In this document: positions 54,863-64,000 of the stretch, piece by piece | Layout: the number at the start of each line of letters is the position of its first letter | Numbering within the stretch: the stretch's first letter is position 1 | NCBI RefSeq assembly: GCF_964019845.1 | Contig: NZ_OZ026465.1 | Coordinates: 806,001 to 870,000, forward strand | DNA length: 64,000 bases | Direction: 5' to 3' | Origin: Spiroplasma endosymbiont of Labia minor | GTDB lineage: Bacteria; Bacillota_I; Bacilli_A; Mycoplasmatales; Mycoplasmataceae | Notes under the pieces: model-generated | The model's input: only the letters and a program-made list of their open reading frames with translations | Told to the model about the DNA's origin: nothing | Database searches by the model: none | Translations under genes and position numbers: made by a program

Positions 54863-56611
54863 CTACCTCATATTATTTCATTTTTTTAATTCTCTTAATT
54901 TTGCTATACCAAAATTAATAACAAAATCTAAATTACGATCTCTAAAAGATTCTTCCATTTGTTGAACTCAAGCTTCAACCTCTGGAATTTTTTTTGTGTA
55001 TCTTTCCATATAATTCATAATTTCTTGGGCCATATAATCTGCAAAAATTTTATCTGTAATACTATTTGAAATATTTCAAGCATCTTGCGTTAAATTTTTT
55101 ATTTCTTCTTTTACCAAGTTATATTCTGAATCTGCTAATTGTTCTAAATATTTTGTTGAATATTGATCCAATTTTTTTAAAATTACTTGAATTGAAATTT
55201 CATATTCATTAAGCTCTTTCACTGATAAATATTGATTTACTTTAACTTGTGCTTGCATAATTATTGATTTGACAAAAATAATATCTCCAGATAAATCTTC
55301 TCCAGATTTTTTTTGTGTTTCTATAAAATTTTCAGTAATCTCAAAACCTTCAACTGATGATACTAAATCATTTAAAGCACTAATCATTCTATCTTTTAAT
55401 TTTAAATAATCTATTTTATGTTCTATTGTAGACGTATCAATTTCTGCGTAAATGCTTTCAATTTCCAATTTTGATTTTTCAAATTTTTGTTTAAAGTCTT
55501 GAAAAACATAATATTCTTTCGGTTGTTGTTTATTTAAGGGTGTAATAATTTTGAATCTGCGCTCAAAATTATTTATTGTTCGTACATTTTCATCGATATA
55601 GCCTTTAATTAATACTTCATTATTGTTAAAAAATTTCTGTAACTTATCAACATTTTCTAAATCTTGTTGAAAAATATTTATAAGTTGATAAATTTCTCTA
55701 ACTAATCTATACGATTTTTTAAATTGCAATTTACGTAATAAAGAATCAGCCTTTGTTCTGTATTCATCTATTTTTTTCTCTAGCGCACTAAATTTTACTA
55801 AATTTGATGCTGCTTTGTCTGTTTTATTTGTAATAACAAAACGGTTTTTAAATTTATTTAATTTATCTGGAATAAAATTTTGAATTTCATTAATAATATA
55901 TGGTACATTGTCTAACAGTTGAATCAAAAAAGCTATCGCAGTCGAAAGTTCAGAAATGTTTGATCATGCAGTTTTATAATCTCCACTTTCCAAATTATCA
56001 TAAAAATTTTCAAAAAGTGCATCCATTTTATCTAAAGTTTCTTGCAATTTTGTTTTATCAAGATTAAAAGCATTAATGTCTAATAAATCAACTTCTTTTC
56101 TAATATCAATAAAAATGCGGCTGAAATCTATAACTGTATCTCGCATAATTAATTCTATTTCTATTTCATTTTTGATTTCTTGTTGAATTTCATATACTTT
56201 TTGCGATATATTCATCAATTTTAAATAGACTTCTTTTGATTTTATTAGATTTTTAATTGTTGGTTGTCTAAATTTTCTATCTGTCAAAAAATCTGTTAAA
56301 TCCAATGCGGATTTTAAAAATTCTTTTTCATATAATAATTCATATTTTGTTCTTCAAATTCTTATTTTTTCTTCTATCACAGATTTTTGTTGTGCCAATA
56401 TAGCCAATTTCAATAATAGCGAACGTAAGGGGTTTTTTTGCAAAGCCTCTAAAATATCCAATGAAATAGTAATATTTTTAATAATTAATCGATAAATTAA
56501 CAAAATAATTAAACAAACGACACCACACAAAAAGGCTGTGCAAAAAATACTTAACATTAGTAAAGTTAACGGTGATTTCGAAACATCTTCAAAGTGTCAA
56601 GTTAAAAACAT
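54863..56611 (-). CDS. ezrA: EzrA-like septation-ring regulator
   Basis: Protein of 582 aa with one N-terminal transmembrane helix (about residues 18-45, IFCTAFLCGVVCLIILLIYR) and then about 530 residues of almost continuous coiled coil. Length, topology, and position next to thiI and near rpsD/tyrS (the Bacillus order) support EzrA, which tunes FtsZ assembly. Sequence similarity is too diffuse to see distinct motifs, so a generic coiled-coil protein is possible. ATG 56611 lacks a nearby strong ribosome site (GGTG about 14 nt upstream). It ends 7 nt before thiI. Confidence 0.75.
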
Positions 56612-56641
56612 TAAAATAAAAATACACCGCCCATCATTGAA

Positions 56642-56650
56642 ATTATAGCA
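56642..56650 (-). promoter_or_regulatory. ezrA operon extended -10 promoter
   Basis: TGCTATAAT on the minus strand, 30 nt before the ATG at 56611. Confidence 0.5.
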
Positions 56651-56715
56651 CACTATGTTTAACTATTAATTTCATGTTTTCTTGATTTTATATATAACTT
56701 TACAAATAAATAATG

Positions 56716-56899
56716 TATAATTTTTTATGGTTATTTAAGATTTATCTGCGAATAAGTATTTATAGTAATTGTATGTTTAACAATATTTAAACTTAATAGT
56801 AATTCTTAGCAGTAAGAACGAAAAGTTAAACTCATTCATAAAGGACTTATTAAGAAAACTTTTGTAACAATCATTTTTATATTTAAGAGAGGTTTTTAT
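56716..56899 (+). promoter_or_regulatory. rpsD promoter and leader
   Basis: TATAAT (56716-56721) followed by a 170-nt leader. The leader has a perfect hairpin TTCTTA-GCAG-TAAGAA (56803-56818) and other short pairings. Firmicutes rpsD leaders are bound by S4 as autoregulators; this leader is a candidate of that type, inferred from position and length only. Confidence 0.4.
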
Positions 56900-57517
56900 A
56901 TGTCAAGATACACAGGCTCAACGTTTAAAAAAGCTAGACGTTACGGTTTTTCAATTTTGGAATCAGGAAAAGAATTTTCAAAAGGTAAAAAACGTTCAAC
57001 CGCACCAGGTCAACACGGATCAAAACGTACTAAATTATCTGGTTACGGACAACAAATGCAAGAAAAACAAAAAGTTAAATTCATGTACGGTTTAACAGAA
57101 AGACAATTTAGAAATACCTATGCAAAATCAAAAAAAATTACAGGTATTACAGGAACAAATTTTTTATGTTTATTAGAATCTAGATTAGATAATGTAGTTT
57201 ATAGAATGGGATTATCTTTGACTAGACGTGGCGCAAGACAATTAGTTAACCACGGTCATATTTTAGTGGATTCAAAAAAAGTTGATATCCCTTCATTTAT
57301 TGTTAAACCAGGTAGTCAAATTGAATTAAAAGAATCAATGAAAAAAAATACTATAGTTACAGAAGCTATGGCATCAAACGCATCATTAGTTTCATTTGTT
57401 AAATTTGATAAAGCTAAATTTCAAGGCGAATTTGTAAGATTGCCAGAACGTAGCGAATTAAATCAAGAAATTAATGAAGCATTAATTGTTGAATGATACA
57501 ACAGACTTATTAAATAA
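56900..57517 (+). CDS. rpsD: 30S ribosomal protein S4
   Basis: Primary 16S rRNA-binding protein, 205 aa. Typical features are [20 protein letters not shown] at the start, [20 protein letters not shown], and the S4 RNA-binding domain ([39 protein letters not shown]). The TGA at 57494-57496 must be read as Trp: the protein then ends EALIVEWYNRLIK, matching the aromatic-rich C-terminus of other S4 proteins. GAGAGG precedes ATG 56900. Monocistronic with a downstream hairpin. Confidence 0.97.
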
Positions 57518-57522
57518 GAAGC

Positions 57523-57563
57523 AAAAAGTATTGTATGGTTATTTTAAACATTCAATACTTTTT
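57523..57563 (+). terminator. rpsD terminator
   Basis: AAAAAGTATTG / CAATACTTTTT stem with a loop of about 19 nt and a T7 tail. Confidence 0.7.
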
Positions 57564-57591
57564 TTACATTTAAATTTGAGGTGAATAAATA

Positions 57592-58302
57592 TTGGAATTT
57601 TTAAATAGAAAAGTGTTTATCGCACTAGACGAATCTGGTAAATTTAATGCAAACGATGTTGGTGATTGTTTTATTATTGGTGGAATTATGTATTCTAATA
57701 AAGAAGAAATTAAATCAGCTATAAGAATTGTAGAAATGGCGTTAAGAAAAAAATATAAGTTAAAAAATTTTTCTGAAATTAAAGGTAATAATACACCAGC
57801 TCATATTATTGCAGATTACATAAATGCAATACTATTAAATTTAGACGATACTTACGTAACTCCAATTTTTTCAGTTGTTTCAAGAAAACAAGTTGTTTCG
57901 GGTTTTACAATTAATGAATCAATTGCTTATAATTTTTTTGTTAATAACCTAGTCAATTTCTGACAAAAACGTTTGAATTTTGATAATAAAATAGATGAAT
58001 TAACGTTATTAATAGATGAAAGAAATTTAAAAGAAGTTGAAGTTAATGACTTAGAAGTTCTATTAAAATCAAATTTTATAGAACATCCTTGAACTGTTAC
58101 TTCATATTATTTGGAATCATCCAAAACAGATGTCATTAGATTTGCCGATGTACTAAATCATGTTATTTATTCTCATTTTAATAATCCAGATTCAGATAAA
58201 ACTAATATTTACAAAAATATGATTAATAAAAAAATTTATGACAGATTGATTGATGGATGTTTTTATTATCCGTATGAAAAATCATGATTTAAAAAAAACT
58301 AA
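57592..58302 (+). CDS. DUF3800-family protein
   Basis: Protein of 236 aa starting at TTG 57592, with GAGGTG about 8 nt upstream. The N-terminus FIALDESGKF, then CFIIGGIMY, and the later ESSKTDVIRFADVLNHVIY match the DUF3800 pattern (D-E-SG start and a Q/R-ADxxA helix), a predicted RNase H-like fold. Such proteins occur on mobile elements and as host genes of unknown role. It lies between rpsD and tyrS with its own terminator. Three TGA codons are Trp. Confidence 0.72.
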
Positions 58303-58328
58303 TCAATTTATTTTGATTAGTTTTTTTT
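58291..58328. terminator. Bidirectional terminator
   Basis: AAAAAAAACTAATCA / TGATTAGTTTTTTTT with an 8-nt loop, between the DUF3800 gene and tyrS; the former's stop codon is in the stem. Confidence 0.8.
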
Positions 58329-58353
58329 AAATCACCTGCCAATTAGCTTTAAA

Positions 58354-59604
58354 TTAATTATTAGTTAATTTAACTGACATAATTTTTCTTTTACCACGTT
58401 TAATTAATATTAAATCGTTAACTATTATATCTTTATCTGAAATTACATAATCTTCACTAACAATAATACCATTTAAGGAAATTGCTTTAGCTTGAATTCA
58501 TTCTCTACTTTGTCTTTTTGAAGATGCAATAGTTGAATTAACCAGTAAATCAACTACATTTACATTTTTTTTAGATTCTCCTATAATTAAAGTTGAAATA
58601 ATTTTAGATATAAAATCTTTATCTAGAGCTAGAATATCTCCAGAAAATATTGCATCTGTTATTTTTACAGCTTCATTTAATCCATTATCTCCATGAACAA
58701 ATAGAGTTACCCTTTTTGCTAACTCTTTTTGAGCAATTCTCTTGAATGGTTCTTTTTTATGAGCAGTTATTATTGCATCTATTTCCTCTTTATTCATAAA
58801 AGTGAAGAATTTTAATAATTTTTCAATATCATCATCTTCTTGATTAAATCAAAATTGATAGAAATCATAATATGAAGTTTTATTTTTATCCAGTCAAACA
58901 GTGCCTGCTTCTGTCTTACCAAACTTCATGCCATCCTTTTTTGTTAGTAGATTCATCGTTAATCCAAATGCGTTAGAATTTTCATGACCTATTTGTGATG
59001 ATATATAATCTATTCCAGATGTAATATTGCCTCATTGATCAGAACCACCCATTTGACCTCAACATTTATAATTTTCATAAAGCATATAAAAATCATATGC
59101 TTGCAGCATTGTATAAAAAAATTCTGTTATTGATAATCCAGAACTTATACGTGACGCAATAGATTCTTTTGCCAATAAATAAGTTAAATTAAATTCTTTA
59201 CCAACATCTCGCAAAAAATCTATCATCAGCATTGATGATAATCAGTCTGAATTATTAATAATTTTTATGTTAGGTAACATAAAACTTAACTGTTTTTTTA
59301 TTGCTTGAATATTATGTTCAACAATTTCATCTGAAAGTAATTTTCTTTCATCTTTTTTAAATGACGGATCTCCGATTTTTCCAGTTGCTCCGCCCATAAC
59401 AGCTATAGGTTGTAAATCAAATAATGTTATTCTTCTTAAATTTATAATTGGAATTAAATGTCCCACGTGTAGTGAATCAGCAGTAGGATCAAATCCTATA
59501 TAAACACCAGCCTTTTCACTCATTGCCTTTTTCAATTTTGATTCATTTGTAACTTGTTTTAATAAACCTCTTCAAGTTAATTCATCTATTAAAGCATTAT
59601 TCAT
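58354..59604 (-). CDS. tyrS: Tyrosyl-tRNA synthetase
   Basis: Class I synthetase of 416 aa. [17 protein letters not shown] carries the HIGH-type motif; QMGGSDQWGNITSG binds tyrosine; [13 protein letters not shown] is the KMSKS-type loop. The C-terminal S4-like RNA-binding domain ([20 protein letters not shown]) is intact. GAGGAAA precedes ATG 59604. rpsD and tyrS are neighbours in Bacillus too. The YtxH-like gene ends 5 nt upstream, so tyrS is probably in that operon. Confidence 0.97.
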
Positions 59605-59609
59605 AATTT

Positions 59610-60212
59610 TTATTTTTCCTCGTCTTTATTTTTAATATCATCATTTTGTTCATCAGATTTTATTTCAACTTCAAATACTTCCTCAATATAGTGATCGCTT
59701 TCTGTTTCTGAAGTTCCAGTCATATTGCTTGCAATATTTTCTTCATCCGTTGGTTGGTAGGTATTTTCTGTTAATGACTCTGAAGTTTCTTTTACTTTGT
59801 CATATATTTTAGTTGAAGTATCTATTACATTAACTGTAATTTTTGCAATATCTTTTGCAACTGCAATAACATTTGGAGATTTAGCTGCATTTTTAATTAA
59901 TTTTGCAGCAGAATTACCTATTTTTGAAATAGCTTTATAAGCTAATTCTTTTGTTTTTGCTGCATCTAAAATTTCAGATGCATCTTTTACATCAGCAATT
60001 TTCATTTCTATTTGAGCGGTAATTTCATCAGATTGTACACTTTGTGATTTTTCTCACGCTTCCTCTAAACTAATAATCAAACGTTTTAATTGTGGACGAT
60101 ATTTTTTAAGTGAATTCACAAAATCTTTTCTTAATTCAGAACCTTTTTTTGGCGCCATCAGCAGTCCAAGTGTTACAGCCGCTCCAAATTTTAGTCATTT
60201 AAACATACTCAT
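59610..60212 (-). CDS. YtxH-domain protein
   Basis: Protein of about 200 aa. The N-terminal membrane segment with FGAAVTLGLLMAPKKGSELR is the YtxH signature (Gly-rich helix, then APKKG-ELR). It is followed by a helical, Ala/Lys-rich middle and an acidic, Ser/Thr/Glu-rich C-terminus that looks disordered. ATG 60212 shares a base with the upstream stop (TAATG), so it is translationally coupled to the DUF948-like gene, as ytxG-ytxH are in Bacillus. Role in the envelope unknown. Confidence 0.78.
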
Positions 60213-60565
60213 TAATCCTCGCTATTTGCAAAATCACGAAGTTTATCTATTAATCGATAAGCTAAATCTCGATTTCTAGCAGCTACTTTTACTCATGATT
60301 TAATATTTCTTTTAGCAAATGCATCAAAAATATCAATATAATTTGAAATATGGGCAACTGTGCTTACAGTTGCATTTAACATTTCTGATTTATAAGTCAT
60401 ATCTTCGAAAAAATAATCTACTTTTTTTGCAGCAGCTCTAATACGGCGCAAAACCAAAATAGCATATAAAACAAAAATAATTGCCAATACCAGTAAAATA
60501 ATAATTAAAATAGTTGTAGCTATTTGTGCTGCATTATTTGCTAGTAACATAATATACAAATACAT
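60212..60565 (-). CDS. YtxG/DUF948-like membrane protein
   Basis: Protein of 117 aa with an N-terminal transmembrane helix (ATTILIIILLVLAIIFVLYA) followed by an amphipathic helical segment (VDYFFEDMTYKSEMLNATVS). Shape, size and pairing with a YtxH gene match DUF948 (YtxG). GAGG lies 8 nt before ATG 60565. The basic C-terminus (NRDLAYRLIDKLRDFANSED) is cytoplasmic. The family call rests on topology and neighbourhood. Confidence 0.68.
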
Positions 60566-60610
60566 AATTTTTACCTCAATTCAATCGTTATTATTATACA
60601 TAATAAAAAT

Positions 60611-60644
60611 AAAAGCACAAATTGTTGTTCTAATTTGTGCTTTT
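60611..60644 (-). terminator. Terminator of the 62655 gene
   Basis: AAAAGCACAAATT / AATTTGTGCTTTT, 13-bp stem, 8-nt loop, overlapping the stop codon at 60643. Confidence 0.8.
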
Positions 60645-62655
60645 ATTTATTGAAAAATTTTAATCATTGTTCTCTATTTGGATCATGCATAGTTTGTTCT
60701 AATTCGGCTTCAAGTTCTATTGCTTCTTGTTCTGACATTTTTGCAATTCTTTCATATGCCTTATTTATATCTCATTGATTTTTTTTATCTAATTCTAATG
60801 TTTTATCAAGAACTTCTGTGATACCACCATTGTCATTTATTTCTTTTAATCTTTGAAAAAAAACATTTTGCCCTGCTTTAAAATTGGAATTATCTCGGAA
60901 ATTTTTTAATTGTCTAAAATAATTACTATCCCATGCAAGCTTAGTATTTTTTTTATTTTTCTCTGTTTTTTGTTGTTGATTTCGCATATTAATAATTCTA
61001 TTAACTCTGTCTGCGGCCGCAATATTTGCATTTCTAAATATACGAGCTCGTCTATCGGAAAATGATAAACCTTCAAATGTAGTATCAATATTCATAATTT
61101 CACCATCTAGTTTTGGATTATCTTTTTTAACATTTGAAACTACTTTTTTTGCATTTAATGAATATTTATGCTCTTTATTTAAATTACTCATTTCATCATA
61201 AGACAATGTTTTAGCATTAATTTTATTTTGCTTTTTGGCTTGTTTTTGCAAATTAGCTAATGTTTTTGCAGTTTCTTGATGAGTAATTTTAAATTCTTTT
61301 CTCTCTTCTTTTCTTGGTTTTATCAATGTCTTTTTAGTTTTTTTATCTATTTTTTGTCCATTAGAATAATAATCAAAATCAAAAGGCACTTTTTCTGAAT
61401 TAACTTTTCTTGGTAATAATTTCTCATCATTTTTATGTTCATTTTCATTAATATGTCTTCTTGATTGAATTTGATTATATTCTTTTAATTTAATCGGATC
61501 TGAATATATTTCTAGTGTTTTTTCAACGTCAGCTTTTATTTTTTCAGATTCCTTATTTAATTTATTAATTTTTAAATCTATATTTTTTGATTCAGATTTA
61601 ATTTTTGATGCCTCAGAAATTAGTTGATGAACCTTTCTTGCTTGTTCTTTTAAAAAATCTACTTTTTCTGACTCATTTTCCAATATTTTCTTTTTAAAAT
61701 TCATATTTTCAAGTTCATTTTTAATGTGTTGTTCTAATGATTCTGGAGAATTATTATTTGTATTATTCATTAATTCATAATCTATTTCATCTAATGTTGA
61801 TTCAATATTTTGTATTCCAGATGAATCATTATGTTGTGCTTTATAAATTGGCGATGTCTCTATTTCGTTATTTTTTGGTGGTACTAGTGGTAAATTTGAT
61901 TCATCATCAAAACGATCTTTAAAACCAACTGCTCTTTCTGTATATTTTGTATTAGTTACTCCTAAAGCCTCTCTATTTGCTTCTATTATTGCACTTCTTT
62001 TTTCTGTAGCTTCTTTTTGAAGGCGCATTTTTCTTTCAAATTCACTTTCAATTGGTTGAATATTTAAATTTGATTCAAATTGATTTCTATCTCTTTTTAT
62101 TTGAGCTTCCTCTTGTAAACGTCTTGCTCTATCTAAGATTGATTCTTCCGGTTTCATGTTGGCATTATGCTCATCATAAAAATCTTTTGCGCGTTGTGCA
62201 TAATAGGATGTTGAAGTTTGAGATTTTGTTACATCAGTATATAAATCGTCATCAACTTCTCCTCTTCCCCTTAAAGCATTATCTATTTTTTTTAATCTTG
62301 CTATAGTTGGGTCATTTTTTTCAACATCTTCTTGAATTCTTGCAGAATTCATTTTAGCTCTGTTTAAAATTGAATCTAAAGCAGATGGTTCTCTTTTAAT
62401 TACTTCTTGAGTTTCTAAATTTTTTCTAATATCTGCTATTTTATTTTTTACTTCATCTGTTGTTTCAATTGAATCTTCATCATTAACTAGATTTTCTACT
62501 GTATTAAATTGAGAAAGTATATCGGTTGAAGCTTGTGGATCATCTGAAAACACAGGTTCCATATTCAAAAATGGATCATCTGAATATGTTCAATGATTTG
62601 GCTGTCTTTCTTCTACTTCGCTATCCAAGATTTCATTATTACGCTTTTTTGTCAT
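60643..62655 (-). CDS. Large charged coiled-coil protein
   Basis: Protein of 670 aa without signal peptide or membrane helix. Very rich in Glu, Lys, Asn and Asp. A short motif recurs in the first third: SILNRAKMN, SILDRARRLQEEA and EFERKMRLQKEA. A strong coiled coil follows at about residues 290-400, then a basic region (KKTKKTLIKPRKEERKEF). A C-terminal ARIFRNANIAAADRVNRI segment is the most regular part. Starts ATG 62655. A structural or cytoskeletal role is plausible from composition only; no family recognised. Confidence 0.75.
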
Positions 62656-62685
62656 AATAAATCACACTCCAGTCATACAATAATA

Positions 62686-63744
62686 TTATAACTCAATTTT
62701 ACTTAGTCTGTCAGATAGTATATTTTTACGCCCAACTTTTGCAATATCTTTTCCGTCAATATTAACTGCATCACCCGTAAAAGTGATTTTTTTCTGTGTA
62801 ATGGCCTCTCCAATACCATAAATATCTACTGGAGTTTTGCAATTTTCAAAATAGTTTATTTTTTCTGCATTAAATCCAGAAGAAACAATTATTTTGACAA
62901 ATTCAAATCCGTTGTTATCTAAATTTTGTCTTACTGCAAAAACTAATTCTGGGCAAACACCATGCAGGTCTTTATTTTTATCATATTCATTTGCATGTTC
63001 TTGCAAGAATTTATCTATTAACGTTTTTGATGTATCCAGTCGAATATATTTTAATTTTTCCCCAAAATGTTTGGCAGCTTTTAATGAATCGTTCACACAA
63101 TCGTTTGCAAAATCAACCAAAACTGTTAAATCATTATCTGGATAATATTTGCAAAATGCCTCTGCCGCTTTTATTAAATCACCATCATAAGATTGTATTA
63201 GTGCGTGCGGCATTGTTCCTTGCGGCTTTTTGACATTTTCATCATTTATATATTTTATAGCAGCAAGAGAGACAAAATTTCTGATTCCACCAACATATGA
63301 TGCATAACCATCTATTGATTGTAATAATGGGTGATCTGATCTATCATTCATATTTAAAACAATTTTTTTATTTGCTGCTTCTGTTATTTCAAAAGATGAT
63401 GTAGCAACTGAAGTTGACCTTGATAAAATTCCGTCAATAAGTCCTTCTAATCATCCAAATATATAATAGGGCCCTGTTATTTTTAAAACTGGTTCCATGT
63501 TATTTACTAAATCGCCATCATTTAAAGCATAGACGATTAATTTATCGTTATCTGTAATCATTGATAAAACCTGTAAAACTTCTGAAATACCACACAAAAT
63601 TACATTATCAGTTCTTTGAAATCATTGCATTGTGACTTGTTGATTTGGATGTTCGTGTTTTAAAATATTTCTTGTTTTAATAAAATAATCTGCTAAATAA
63701 TAATTTGAAATTAACTCACGACTTATATTAAATTTTTGTTTCAT
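62686..63744 (-). CDS. pncB: Nicotinate phosphoribosyltransferase
   Basis: First step of NAD salvage from nicotinic acid, 352 aa. Motifs include SNYYLADYFIKTRNIL, QWFQRTDNVILCG, the active-site SIDGYASYVGGIRNF region, GTMPHALIQSYDGD, TVLVDFANDCV, and IYGIGEAITQKKI near the C-terminus. AGGTGAT precedes ATG 63744. Its first 17 nt overlap the end of the ytpR-like gene. Confidence 0.93.
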
Positions 63745-64000
63745 TATTTTCTATCACCTGTCAAAACGATTTTCCTATGCAATTTTTATAAGCTTCTTCT
63801 TCCAAAATTATTATTCCGTCATCATTAAAATTTGCTCGTTCAATATTTAATTCTTTTTTTGAGACTAACATTCCGTTAGAGTCAATTCCTTTAAGTTTAG
63901 TATATACAATCGTTTTTCAATCAAACATTACAGCTCCATCTTTTGCGGCAACCACTAATTTATTTGCCTCTACATTATTCGCTCCACAAATAATTTGCGC
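63728..64000 (-). CDS. tRNA-binding-domain protein (YtpR-like), 3' part
   Basis: The last 90 codons of a gene entering from the right edge. The segment IICGANNVEANKLVVAAKDG then GIDSNGM(LVS) is the EMAP/Trbp111-type tRNA-binding OB fold found in YtpR and the PheT N-terminus. The protein ends soon after this domain (stop 63728), which fits stand-alone YtpR rather than PheT. TGA codons are Trp. Confidence 0.82.

Noticed and set aside
61737-63233. Plus-strand frames opposite the coiled-coil and pncB genes
   Set aside because: Leu/Phe/His-rich shadow translations of Glu/Lys-rich antisense genes with no initiation signals.

Overview
The window comes from a mollicute (Mycoplasma/Spiroplasma/Entomoplasma-type bacterium). 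The DNA is very A+T rich. Almost every housekeeping gene reads through only if TGA codes for tryptophan (translation table 4): alaS, polA, dnaE, gpmI, rlmN and rpsD all carry in-frame TGA at Trp or aromatic positions. All start and end calls below assume this code. No rRNA, CRISPR array, prophage or complete insertion sequence was seen.

Layout. 1-3.8 kb: rpsJ (head of the S10 operon), an unknown gene, and two proteins sharing a C-terminal CEYCG tail, one a membrane protein and one soluble. 4-13.3 kb: alaS, a HAD phosphatase, oligopeptidase F, and two leucyl aminopeptidase paralogues facing each other across a tiny HTH gene, the second in an operon with a GIY-YIG nuclease-like gene. 13.3-18.7 kb: glycolysis and amino sugars (gpmI, HAD, tpiA, nagB) plus two unknowns. 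18.9-20.1 kb: eleven tRNA genes, nine in the mollicute Arg-Pro-Ala-Met-Ile-Ser-fMet-Asp-Phe array, a separate tRNA-Arg(CCG), and a divergent tRNA-Leu. 20.1-29.9 kb: the Firmicutes cluster thiN-rpe-rsgA-prkC-prpC-rlmN / rsmB-gmk-rsmD, interrupted by a frameshifted surface-protein gene.

30-38.5 kb: def, rnjA, two APC transporters, and several membrane or unknown proteins. 38.6-43.3 kb: a DeoR-type regulator, a second frameshifted secreted-protein gene, pgk and gapA. 43.5-56.6 kb: a replication and repair block, all on the minus strand (ezrA-like, thiI, a small membrane protein, dnaE, polA, mutM; then dnaB, dnaI and an unknown gene). 56.9-64 kb: rpsD, a DUF3800 protein, tyrS, YtxH and YtxG/DUF948-like proteins, a long charged coiled-coil protein, pncB, and the end of a ytpR-like gene.

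Genes are tightly packed, with many 1-50 nt overlaps and stop codons lying inside terminator hairpins. Promoters often have a TGN-extended -10 box. The most unusual material is the CEYCG-tailed pair, the two surface-protein genes broken at A runs, the palindromic divergent tRNA promoters, the guanylate kinase with about 100 extra residues, and unknown genes fixed in replication and cell-envelope operons.
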